A stretch of 6,167 nt of DNA from Burkholderiaceae bacterium (GTDB lineage: Bacteria > Pseudomonadota > Gammaproteobacteria > Burkholderiales > Burkholderiaceae): positions 1 through 6,167 of the forward strand of contig JASLEM010000068.1 of assembly GCA_030151165.1 (NCBI GenBank). Direction: 5' to 3'. The translations under genes and the position numbers were made by a program. Under the pieces are notes generated by a model that was not told the origin of the DNA, ran no database searches, and saw nothing but the letters and a program-made list of their open reading frames with translations. The number at the start of each line of letters is the position of its first letter. Position 1 is the first letter of the stretch. Shown piece by piece: positions 1-6,167 of this stretch.

Positions 1-126
1 CGAAGCGCGTGCGGTGGTTCGAGACGAGGATGTTGACGCGTGCGTCGTCGGGGAACGTCGACGCGTCGATCGCGCGCAGGTCGTCGACGCGCACGAACTC
101 GACGTCGCCGAACGACGCGAACAGCG
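1..126 (-). repeat. Left arm of imperfect inverted repeat (backwards copy of GH3 gene segment)
   Basis: The reverse complement of this segment matches 221-346, with paired positions summing to 347. I count 6 mismatches in 126 bp, at 255, 267, 268, 275, 297 and 306 of the right arm. Read on the minus strand, this arm stays open and encodes the same GH3 C-terminal peptide as the right arm, with one change (Gly to Ala, from position 275). The repeat begins exactly at base 1, so its outer limit is unknown. It is either an assembly or amplification fold-back joining two related alleles, or a real inverted partial duplication. The sequence alone cannot decide. Confidence 0.9.
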
Positions 127-543
127 CCCGCGCGCGGCGCCGCGCTGCGCGTGGTGACGCAGGGCAGCGTCGAGTGCGACGGCGTCTCCGAAGCCGGGCT
201 GCCGGCCGACCGCGTCGAGTCGCTGTTCGCGTCGTTCGGCGACGTCGAGTTCGTCCGCGTCGACGATTTGCGCGGGATCGACGCGTCGACGTTCCCGGAC
301 GACGCGCGCGTCAACATCCTCGTCTCGAACCACCGCACGCGCTTCGGCGACGCCGCGGCGGCCGCGCGGCCCGACCTGCACATCGCGTTGTGGAACCCGT
401 TCCAGCTGTTCGACATCGCCGCCCCGGCGCTGGTGAGCTGGGGCTACGCCGACGGCGCGCTCGACGCGGTGCAGGCATGGCTCGAAGGCCGCGCCGCGGC
501 GACCGGGCGGAGTCCGGTAAAGCTCTCTCCCCGCAGCGCCTGA
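127..543 (+). CDS. C-terminal fragment of a glycoside hydrolase family 3 (NagZ-type) protein
   Basis: About 138 residues are present, ending at the TGA at 541-543. They read as the C-terminal alpha/beta domain of a GH3 beta-N-acetylhexosaminidase/beta-glucosidase-like protein. Recognisable features are a strand ending in VNILVSN, a later strand IALWNPFQLFD, the motif LVSWGYADGALDAV, and a basic tail. The catalytic N-terminal TIM barrel is absent. GH3 enzymes of this type release terminal GlcNAc (or glucose) from short oligosaccharides, and a NagZ-like role fits the AmpG-like permease 66 bp downstream. The frame stays open upstream to about position 40, but everything before 127 is the backwards repeat arm. 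That makes the ATG at 40 and its Arg-rich N-terminus artefactual, and the true start is not in the window. The gene is probably first or internal in the operon running to 4060. Family assignment is by recall of the C-terminal pattern, so the exact substrate is open. Confidence 0.6.
   Translation, partial: PARGAALRVVTQGSVECDGVSEAGLPADRVESLFASFGDVEFVRVDDLRGIDASTFPDDARVNILVSNHRTRFGDAAAAARPDLHIALWNPFQLFDIAAPALVSWGYADGALDAVQAWLEGRAAATGRSPVKLSPRSA
221..346 (+). repeat. Right arm of imperfect inverted repeat (inside GH3 coding region)
   Basis: This is the partner of 1-126 across a 94-bp spacer (127-220). Homology stops abruptly: base 220 and most bases before it no longer pair with 127 onward. This arm lies in the normal reading frame of the GH3 fragment and is continuous with its C-terminus, so it is probably the copy in native context. 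Confidence 0.9.
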
Positions 544-593
544 GGGCGGGCACACTGCCCTGCGTCGATGTCCTACCGAGCTCCCTCACCGCC

Positions 594-600
594 AGGAAAG
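594..600 (+). promoter_or_regulatory. Ribosome binding site for the MFS permease
   Basis: AGGAAAG lies 9 nt before the GTG at 610. It is the only good Shine-Dalgarno match in the 66-bp gap after the GH3 stop. It decides the start: the in-frame ATG at 568 lies upstream of this site and has no comparable purine tract of its own. Confidence 0.6.
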
Positions 601-609
601 CGACCCCCC

Positions 610-1947
610 GTGACCAGTGACACCGCCGTGCTGACCTCCCCTTCCGCGCCCGAAGCCGCCGCGAGCCCGCGGCGTCGCTCGCCGCTGACCTGGGTCAACT
701 CGCTCTATTTCGCGCAGGGGCTGCCGTTCTTCGCGGTGAACCTGATCGCGCAGCAGATGTTCGTCAGCGGCAAGGTGCCCACCGACACGATCACGCATTG
801 GATGGGCATCCTGAGCCTGGCCTGGGGCATCCGCTGGCTGTGGAGCCCGCTGCTGGAACTCGCGCCGAGCCAGAAGGGCGCCGTCATCGCGTTCCAGTGG
901 CTGGGCGCGCTGGGCCTCGCGCTGGTCGCGTTCGCGATGCAGCTGTCGTCGTTCTTCCCGCTCGCGGTCGCGGCGCTGTTCGCGGTGTCGCTGATCTCGG
1001 CCACGCACGACGTGTCGTCGGACGGCATCTACATGGCGCAGCTGGACAAGCACGACCAGGCGAAGTACGCCGGCTGGCAGGGTGCGTTCTTCAACGTCGC
1101 GCGCTTCGCGTCGGCCGGCGGCCTGCTGATCCTGGCCGGCAACCTGGAGAAGTCGGCGGGCTTCTCGGTGGCGTGGACGACGATCTTCGGCCTGTGCAGC
1201 GCGACGATGCTGCTGCTGGGCCTGTACCACGTGTGGGCGCTGCCGAAGGCGGCGCACGAGAACCGCATCAAGCCCACCGTCGGCGCGGTGGTCGGAACGC
1301 TGTGGCACGTGATCGTCGACTTCCTGCGCAAGCCCGGCGTGTGGCTCGCGATCCTGTTCATCCTGCTGTTCCGGGCCAGCGAAGGCCAGATCCAGACCAT
1401 CGGCCCGATCTTCCTGCGGGCCGCGCGCGCGGACGGCGGGCTGGGCCTGTCGACCGACGCGGTCGGCTGGGCGTACGGCACCGCCGGCACCATCGCGTTC
1501 ATCCTGGGCACCATGGTCGGCGGCTACTTCGCGGCCTGGCTGGGGCTGCGCCGCGCGATGGTGTGGCTGATCATCGGCATGAACCTGCCGAGCGTCGCGT
1601 TCGTGTTCCTGAGCATCGCGATGCCGACGAACTTCAGCGTCATCGCCTCGGCGCTGAGCCTGGAGATGTTCGGCTACGGCTTCGGCTTCGTCGGCGTGAT
1701 CCTGTACCTGATGCAGGTCGTCGCGCCGGGCAAGTTCCAGACGGCGCACTACGCGATCGGCTCGGGCGTGATGGGCCTGGGCATGAGCTTCTTCCGCTCG
1801 ATCAGCGGCGACATCGAGACGAAGCTGGGCTACCAGGACTTCTTCATCTGGGGGCTGCTGTGCGCCATCCCCGTGCTCGTGCTGCTGCGTTTCGTGCCGC
1901 TGTCGGCGGCCACGCCGGCCGAGCCGCACCAGCCGCTCGAGCCGTGA
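610..1947 (+). CDS. AmpG-like major facilitator superfamily permease
   Basis: A 445-residue inner-membrane transporter with about 12 hydrophobic segments, the usual size for the family. Residues 1-25 are a polar cytoplasmic leader. The first helix carries YFAQGLPFF (about 33-41), and SATHDVSSDGIYM (about 130-142) resembles the ATHD-aaDG motif of AmpG-type permeases. A charged central linker (about 211-225, PKAAHENRIK) separates the two halves, and the second half includes LGLRRAM (311-317). AmpG proper imports GlcNAc-anhydroMurNAc muropeptides. Relatives occur in sugar and amino-sugar clusters, so the cargo here could be a chitin-derived disaccharide, GlcNAc or a muropeptide. The GTG start is chosen from the AGGAAAG at 594-600; the ATG at 568 would add 14 residues. 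The stop overlaps the start of the GH16 gene. I am confident of the MFS fold, fairly confident of AmpG relatedness, and unsure of the substrate. Confidence 0.85.
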   Translation: MTSDTAVLTSPSAPEAAASPRRRSPLTWVNSLYFAQGLPFFAVNLIAQQMFVSGKVPTDTITHWMGILSLAWGIRWLWSPLLELAPSQKGAVIAFQWLGALGLALVAFAMQLSSFFPLAVAALFAVSLISATHDVSSDGIYMAQLDKHDQAKYAGWQGAFFNVARFASAGGLLILAGNLEKSAGFSVAWTTIFGLCSATMLLLGLYHVWALPKAAHENRIKPTVGAVVGTLWHVIVDFLRKPGVWLAILFILLFRASEGQIQTIGPIFLRAARADGGLGLSTDAVGWAYGTAGTIAFILGTMVGGYFAAWLGLRRAMVWLIIGMNLPSVAFVFLSIAMPTNFSVIASALSLEMFGYGFGFVGVILYLMQVVAPGKFQTAHYAIGSGVMGLGMSFFRSISGDIETKLGYQDFFIWGLLCAIPVLVLLRFVPLSAATPAEPHQPLEP

Positions 1948-2915
1948 GCCGTCCGGTGCTCTCGCTGCGCGCGCTGGCGCGCGCAATCGCCACGTTCTCG
2001 TTCGTCGCCGCCGCGGCCGGCTGCGTCGTCGTCAAAGCGGACACCGCGGGCACCGCGGACGCGAAGCCGCCCGGAGCCGGCGTCTTCTTCGACGACTTCA
2101 GCTACGCCCAGCCCGCCGACCTCGCCGCCGGCGGCTGGCAGCTGCGCTCGGGCGTCGGCCACCCTGGCCTGCCCGGCGGCCGCTTCGACGCCGGCGCGGT
2201 GACGCTCGTCGACGACCCGGCGCTGCCCGGCAACCGCGTGCTGCGCATGACCGCGCGCACCGACGGCACCGGCGCCAACACCGTGCAGGCGCAGGTGTGC
2301 CAGCAACGCAAGTACCTGAACGGCACCTACGCCGCGCGCATCCGCTTCAGCGACGCGCCGCGCGAGGGCGTGGACGGCGACTTCGTCGTGCAGTCGTTCT
2401 ACGCCGTCGCGCCGCTCGCGCATGCGTTCGACCCCGACTTCAGCGAGATCGACTGGGAATACCTGCCCAATGGCGGCTGGGGCAGCGACAGGCAGCGCCT
2501 CTACAACGTGTCGTGGCAGACCGTGCAGATCGACCCGTGGGAAGCGCACAACTCGGCGCACGAGGAGTTCGGCTCCTTCGACGGCTGGCACGTGCTGGTG
2601 ATGCAGGTCGGCGACGGCGCGGTGCGCGAGTTCGTCGACGGCCGGCCGGTGGCCGTGCACGGCGGCCGCAACGTGCCGGTCGTGCCGATGGCGATCGCCT
2701 TCAACCTCTGGTTCGCGCAGGGCGGCCCGCTGCCCCCGGGCGGCGCGCCGCGCGTGTACGACGAGGACGTCGACTGGGTCTTCCACGCGCGCGACGCGAT
2801 GCTGAGCCCGGTCGAGGTCGACCAGCGCGTGCGCGCCCTGCGCGCCGCGCACACCGCGCGCACGGACTCCGTGCCCGCCGCCGACCCGCCGCTGCCGGCG
2901 CGCTGCGACTTCTAA
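1944..2915 (+). CDS. Glycoside hydrolase family 16 protein, probable lipoprotein
   Basis: A 323-residue exported enzyme. The N-terminus has Arg residues at 3, 9 and 13, a hydrophobic stretch at about 14-26, and a lipobox-like AAGC ending at Cys27, so it may be lipid-anchored; the -3 position is Ala rather than the usual Leu. The mature protein has beta-sandwich features of GH16: FFDDFSY (48-54), the catalytic motif EIDWE (168-172), NGGWG (176-180), and a late strand AFNLWFAQGG (252-261). In GH16, the first and last Glu of ExDxE are the nucleophile and acid/base, with Asp assisting. All three are intact, so an active enzyme is predicted. GH16 enzymes cut beta-1,3- or beta-1,4-linked glucans, galactans and similar polymers, or transglycosylate them; the substrate cannot be read here. 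The GTG start at 1944 overlaps the permease stop by 4 bp (GTGA) and lacks a clear Shine-Dalgarno site, suggesting translational coupling. An alternative GTG start lies at 1956. Confidence 0.82.
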   Translation: MSRPVLSLRALARAIATFSFVAAAAGCVVVKADTAGTADAKPPGAGVFFDDFSYAQPADLAAGGWQLRSGVGHPGLPGGRFDAGAVTLVDDPALPGNRVLRMTARTDGTGANTVQAQVCQQRKYLNGTYAARIRFSDAPREGVDGDFVVQSFYAVAPLAHAFDPDFSEIDWEYLPNGGWGSDRQRLYNVSWQTVQIDPWEAHNSAHEEFGSFDGWHVLVMQVGDGAVREFVDGRPVAVHGGRNVPVVPMAIAFNLWFAQGGPLPPGGAPRVYDEDVDWVFHARDAMLSPVEVDQRVRALRAAHTARTDSVPAADPPLPARCDF

Positions 2916-2938
2916 CCATTTCATCGATCGGACTTCCC

Positions 2939-4060
<1,122 letters not shown>

Positions 4061-4080
4061 CCCAGCGTCTGGTGCCAACG

Positions 4081-4115
4081 AAAAAGCCCCCCGGCCGCTG
4101 GCGCGACCGAGGGCT
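4081..4115 (-). terminator. Intrinsic terminator of the TPR gene
   Basis: Read on the minus strand, a GC-rich hairpin (4115 to 4085) is followed by a run of five T (4085 to 4081). The outer stem AGCCC (4085-4089) pairs with GGGCT (4111-4115), and an inner stem pairs CGG-C-CGC with GCG-A-CCG around a TGGC loop. It starts 21 nt after the TPR stop codon. There is no T-run on the plus-strand side, so it does not obviously terminate the convergent operon ending at 4060, although the hairpin could slow polymerase from that side. Confidence 0.75.
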
Positions 4116-4136
4116 CCGTGGCGCGAGCGCCGAGGC

Positions 4137-5429
4137 TTACTTCGCGGCGGCGACCGGCGCGGCGCCGGGCATCTTCGACTGCACGAGCAGCGCCCAGACG
4201 TGCGCGAGCTGGCCGATGCCGCTCGGGCCGCTGGCGGCCTGGAAGCTCTTCAGCGCGTCGGGCAGCTGGCCCGCGGCGTATTGCGACAGGCCCAGGTGCA
4301 GGCGCGCCTCGTCCGGGTACTTCAGGCCGCCCTTGTCGATGCCCAGGCTGATCATCGCGACGCCCTGCTGCGGGTTGCCGTCGATGGTGTCGTTGAGGCC
4401 CAGGCTCGCGGCGGCGTTGCCGTCCTTGGCCGCCTTGGCGGCGGTCTCGTTGGCGGCGTTCTGCGCCTTGTCCTGCGCGGCGGCGCGGGTCACCTGCGGC
4501 TGCAGCTTCTGGGCTTCGGCCAGGTCGGCGCCGGCGAACGACTTCTTCGCGAGGCCGTCGTCGATCAGGCGCTTGGCTTCCGCGGGGTAGCCGGCGCGCG
4601 CGGCGAGCGCCGCGAAGCTCAGGCGCTCGTCGTCCGGCACCTGGCCCTTGATGGCGGCCTGCAGGCGGTAGACGTCGAGGTACTGGCGGTCGGACAGCTT
4701 GTCGACGTGCGACGCGTGCGAGACCAGCGTCTGCCAGTATTCGTCCTTCGGGTAGGCGACGGCGAGGCGCTCGATCGTCTTCATGTCGCCGGCGGTGTCG
4801 TTGGACAGGGCCTGGGCGCTGTGCAGCACGCGCAGTCGCTTTTCCGCCGGGGTGCGGCCGGCGGCATATTCGGCGTCGACCATCGCGGCGTACGACTTCG
4901 CGGCGGCCGGATAGTCCTTGGTCAGGTACTGGCACTGCGCCAGCACTTCGACGAGCTGCGGGTCGGTGGCGCCGCCCGCGCCGGCGTTGTACTTCTGGAT
5001 CCAGACGATGGCCTTGTCGTACTGCTGCGTCTCGTAGTACAGCTCGGCGAGCACCTTCGTGAACGGCTGGCGATCCTCGTTCAGCAGCTGGGGGGAGGCG
5101 AGCAAGGCCTCGAAATCGGTCGCGGCGGCGGCCTTGTCGCCCGCCGTGTATTCGGCCGGCGCGCGCACGCGCAACAGCAGGAACTGTTCGTACGGCGTCA
5201 GGTTCGGCAGCGCGGCCGCTTCCTTCAGCTTCGCGAGCGCCTCCGGGCCCTTGCCGGACTTCAGGAGGTCCTGCGCCTCGTTGAAGGGCTTGGCGAATTC
5301 GGGGCGGACGGCGTTCGCGGGCGCCGAGGCGGCGGCGGCGGGCGCGTCGGCCGCCGAGCAGACGGCAGTGCCGGCCAGGCCGGACGCGAGGAGCAGCGCG
5401 AGCAGGACGCGCGAAGGGGTTGTTCTCAT
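4137..5429 (-). CDS. Exported tetratricopeptide-repeat protein of unknown function
   Basis: A 430-residue protein with a clear Sec signal peptide: MRTTPSR, a hydrophobic core at 8-20, and cleavage probably after one of the Ala-rich positions at about 25-29. It is therefore periplasmic or outer-membrane associated. The rest is helical, with TPR-like units near 46-76 (FNEAQDLLKSGKGPEALAKL), 123-147 (ELYYETQQYDKAIVW), 158-190 (YLTKDYPAAAKSY) and 371-400 (LHLGLSQYAAGQLPDALKSF). Residues 304-341 form an Ala/Gln/Lys-rich helix, and the C-terminus ends in an Ala-rich tail. It resembles a family I recall beside TonB-ExbB-ExbD genes in Burkholderiales, which would suggest a scaffold in TonB-dependent nutrient uptake. 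That link is memory-based, and no TonB gene is in the window. The ATG at 5429 is preceded by GGAAGAG (minus strand, 5438-5432). The upstream extension of the frame encodes an Arg-rich, low-complexity stretch and is rejected. Confidence 0.8.
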   Translation of the reverse strand: MRTTPSRVLLALLLASGLAGTAVCSAADAPAAAASAPANAVRPEFAKPFNEAQDLLKSGKGPEALAKLKEAAALPNLTPYEQFLLLRVRAPAEYTAGDKAAAATDFEALLASPQLLNEDRQPFTKVLAELYYETQQYDKAIVWIQKYNAGAGGATDPQLVEVLAQCQYLTKDYPAAAKSYAAMVDAEYAAGRTPAEKRLRVLHSAQALSNDTAGDMKTIERLAVAYPKDEYWQTLVSHASHVDKLSDRQYLDVYRLQAAIKGQVPDDERLSFAALAARAGYPAEAKRLIDDGLAKKSFAGADLAEAQKLQPQVTRAAAQDKAQNAANETAAKAAKDGNAAASLGLNDTIDGNPQQGVAMISLGIDKGGLKYPDEARLHLGLSQYAAGQLPDALKSFQAASGPSGIGQLAHVWALLVQSKMPGAAPVAAAK

Positions 5430-5431
5430 GT

Positions 5432-5438
5432 CTCTTCC
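5432..5438 (-). promoter_or_regulatory. Ribosome binding site for the TPR gene
   Basis: On the minus strand GGAAGAG sits 2 nt before the ATG at 5429, with its GGA core 6 nt from the start codon. It supports this start over upstream in-frame codons. The signal peptide begins immediately after it. Confidence 0.55.
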
Positions 5439-5516
5439 AGGGGCTGTGCGCCGTTCGTAGGAATGGAATGCCGATGCACGCGGGCGGCGCCCCGCGCGCA
5501 GGGAAAAAGTGGGCGT

Positions 5517-5522
5517 ATTGTG
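5517..5522 (-). promoter_or_regulatory. Possible -10 element of the TPR gene promoter
   Basis: CACAAT on the minus strand is the best TATAAT-like hexamer in the gap and lies about 90 nt before the TPR start. No good -35 is found at 16-18 bp spacing, so this is only a candidate site. Confidence 0.2.
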
Positions 5523-5645
5523 CTCAAACGCGCCAGACCCGGTCGCGGCCGACGGTTTCGACGTGCCGACGCGGCCGTTCACCGGCCCGCGCGGCCCGTC
5601 TCGAGCGGGTCGGCGGGCGGGGCAGGTCGCGTGCCCGCGAGCCGG

Positions 5646-6167
5646 TCAGGCGGCGTTGAGCTCGGCGACGAAGTCGTAGGTGTCGCCGCGGTAGATCGAC
5701 TGCGACAGCTCGATCGCGCGGCCGTCGCGCAGGTAGCCCAGGCGCTCGACGAGCAAGCCCGCGTCGCCCACGCGCGCGCCGAGCAGGCGCGCCTGTTCCT
5801 CGTTCAGCAGCAGCGCGCGCAGGCGCTGCAGCGCGCGCACCGGGCGGTTGCCGGCGTGCTCGAGGGCGTCGTACAGCGAGTCGCCGACCGACTCCAGCGA
5901 AGGCAGCGCCGTGGCCGAGAGCGTCGCGTATTCGAGCGCCATCGGCGCGTCGTCGGCGTAGCGCAGGCGGTGGAAGCGGTAGACCAGCGAGCCCGGGCTC
6001 AGCGCCAGCTTCATCGCCTCTTCCGGCGACACCGTGCCGCTGGAGCGCTTGATCCACTCGCTGCGCGGTGTGCGTCCGCGCGAGCGCATGTCCTCCGAGA
6101 AGGACGTCAGCTTCGCGAAGTTCTTGTCGATCCGCGTCGAGACGAAGTTGCCCGAGCCCTGGCGCTG
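5646..6167 (-). CDS. GntR/HutC-family transcriptional regulator, N-terminus cut off by window edge
   Basis: The 173 visible residues start with RQGSGNFVSTR, the wing end of a GntR winged helix-turn-helix, so most of the DNA-binding domain lies past position 6167. Next comes LTSFSEDMRSRGRTP (about 24-38), a hallmark of the UTRA ligand domain of HutC-type GntR regulators such as NagR/YvoA and DasR. The UTRA fold continues with SPGSLVYRFHRLRYADDAPMA, a central helical part with ARLLGARVG, and the C-terminal core GRAIELSQSIYRGDTYDFVAEL. UTRA domains bind small effectors, often phosphorylated sugars; NagR and DasR respond to GlcNAc-6-P or GlcN-6-P. Given the GH3, AmpG-like and sugar ABC genes nearby, an amino-sugar repressor is the best guess, but effector and operator cannot be read. 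The stop is TGA (5648-5646). Its promoter lies outside the window. Confidence 0.88.
   Translation of the reverse strand, partial: QRQGSGNFVSTRIDKNFAKLTSFSEDMRSRGRTPRSEWIKRSSGTVSPEEAMKLALSPGSLVYRFHRLRYADDAPMALEYATLSATALPSLESVGDSLYDALEHAGNRPVRALQRLRALLLNEEQARLLGARVGDAGLLVERLGYLRDGRAIELSQSIYRGDTYDFVAELNAA

Larger units (their letters stand above)
5430..5645 (-). other. Intergenic region between the GntR regulator and TPR genes
   Basis: This 216-bp gap has no convincing gene. It should hold the TPR promoter: the only AT-richer patch is about 5500-5530, where the minus strand reads CACAAT (5522-5517), a 4-of-6 match to a -10 box, without a convincing -35. Nearer the regulator's stop are two hairpins: GGCCG (5573-5577) with CGGCC (5583-5587), and a 7-bp stem with one wobble pair, 5592-5598 with 5606-5612, around a TCTCGAG loop. 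Neither has a T-run, so they are not clear intrinsic terminators. In sequence this GC-rich, short stems also arise by chance. Confidence 0.4.

Noticed and set aside
1..346. Inverted repeat as IS or transposon terminal repeats
   Set aside because: The 94-bp spacer encodes no transposase, the arms are GH3 coding sequence, and there are no target-site duplications to assess.
568..609. Upstream ATG start for the MFS permease
   Set aside because: It precedes the AGGAAAG site, has no Shine-Dalgarno site of its own, and adds a short basic, Pro-rich leader. The GTG at 610 is better placed.
798..1943. Plus-strand open frame joined in frame to the GH16 gene, implying a 705-aa fusion
   Set aside because: The part before 1944 is a low-complexity Arg/Ala/Gly frame inside the permease gene. 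The protein-like sequence starts with the GH16 signal peptide.
586..1986. Long minus-strand open frame opposite the permease
   Set aside because: It is an Arg/His/Gln-rich shadow of GC-biased coding DNA. The plus strand carries a clear 12-helix transporter.
2297..2938. N-terminal extension of the ABC ATPase
   Set aside because: It is an Arg-rich shadow of the GH16 gene. The ATPase family starts at the ATG at 2939 with a standard N-terminus.
4085..4115. Hairpin as a bidirectional terminator for both convergent units
   Set aside because: Only the minus-strand side has a T-run. On the plus side it is followed by GC-rich sequence, so termination of the ATPase operon there is not supported.
5430..5645. 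Small ORFs and hairpins in the gap as a gene, sRNA or terminator
   Set aside because: The frames are short and Arg-rich, and the hairpins lack T-runs and are expected by chance at this GC content.

Overview
The window is very GC-rich (about 70% G+C by eye) and densely packed with genes, and codon third positions are almost always G or C. It looks like chromosome from a free-living, polysaccharide-degrading proteobacterium. A betaproteobacterium of the Burkholderiales (Roseateles, Rhizobacter or Massilia type) fits best, because the periplasmic TPR protein resembles a family I associate with that order. Xanthomonadales is the main alternative. The taxonomic call is an inference. No phage, IS element, CRISPR array, tRNA or rRNA is visible.

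Layout: (1) Positions 1-346 hold an imperfect inverted repeat: two 126-bp arms with 6 mismatches, separated by 94 bp. It lies over the 3' part of a gene for a glycoside hydrolase family 3 (NagZ-type) protein that ends at 543. The left arm is a backwards copy of part of this gene, so the gene's true 5' portion is missing. (2) A plus-strand operon continues from the GH3 fragment: an AmpG-like MFS permease (610-1947), a GH16 glycosidase with a likely lipoprotein signal (1944-2915, overlapping the permease stop in a GTGA), and a MalK/UgpC/MsiK-type sugar ABC transporter ATPase (2939-4060). (3) The operon converges on a minus-strand gene for an exported TPR protein (4137-5429), which has its own intrinsic terminator at 4081-4115. 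(4) Upstream of the TPR gene is a 216-bp gap, then the 3' part of a minus-strand GntR/HutC-family regulator (5646-6167), whose DNA-binding domain lies beyond the window edge.

Together, the GH3 hexosaminidase-like protein, AmpG-like permease, sugar ABC ATPase and NagR-like GntR regulator suggest the edge of an amino-sugar (chitin oligosaccharide, GlcNAc or muropeptide) uptake and catabolism locus. The GH16 enzyme would add extracytoplasmic cutting of a beta-glucan-type polymer. The ATPase has no permeases or binding protein beside it in the window, so its partners must be encoded upstream of position 1 or elsewhere.

The two observations most worth checking are the diverged inverted repeat, whose differences are mostly synonymous, and the translationally coupled GH16 enzyme inside an apparent amino-sugar operon. 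I see no clearly novel multi-gene system.
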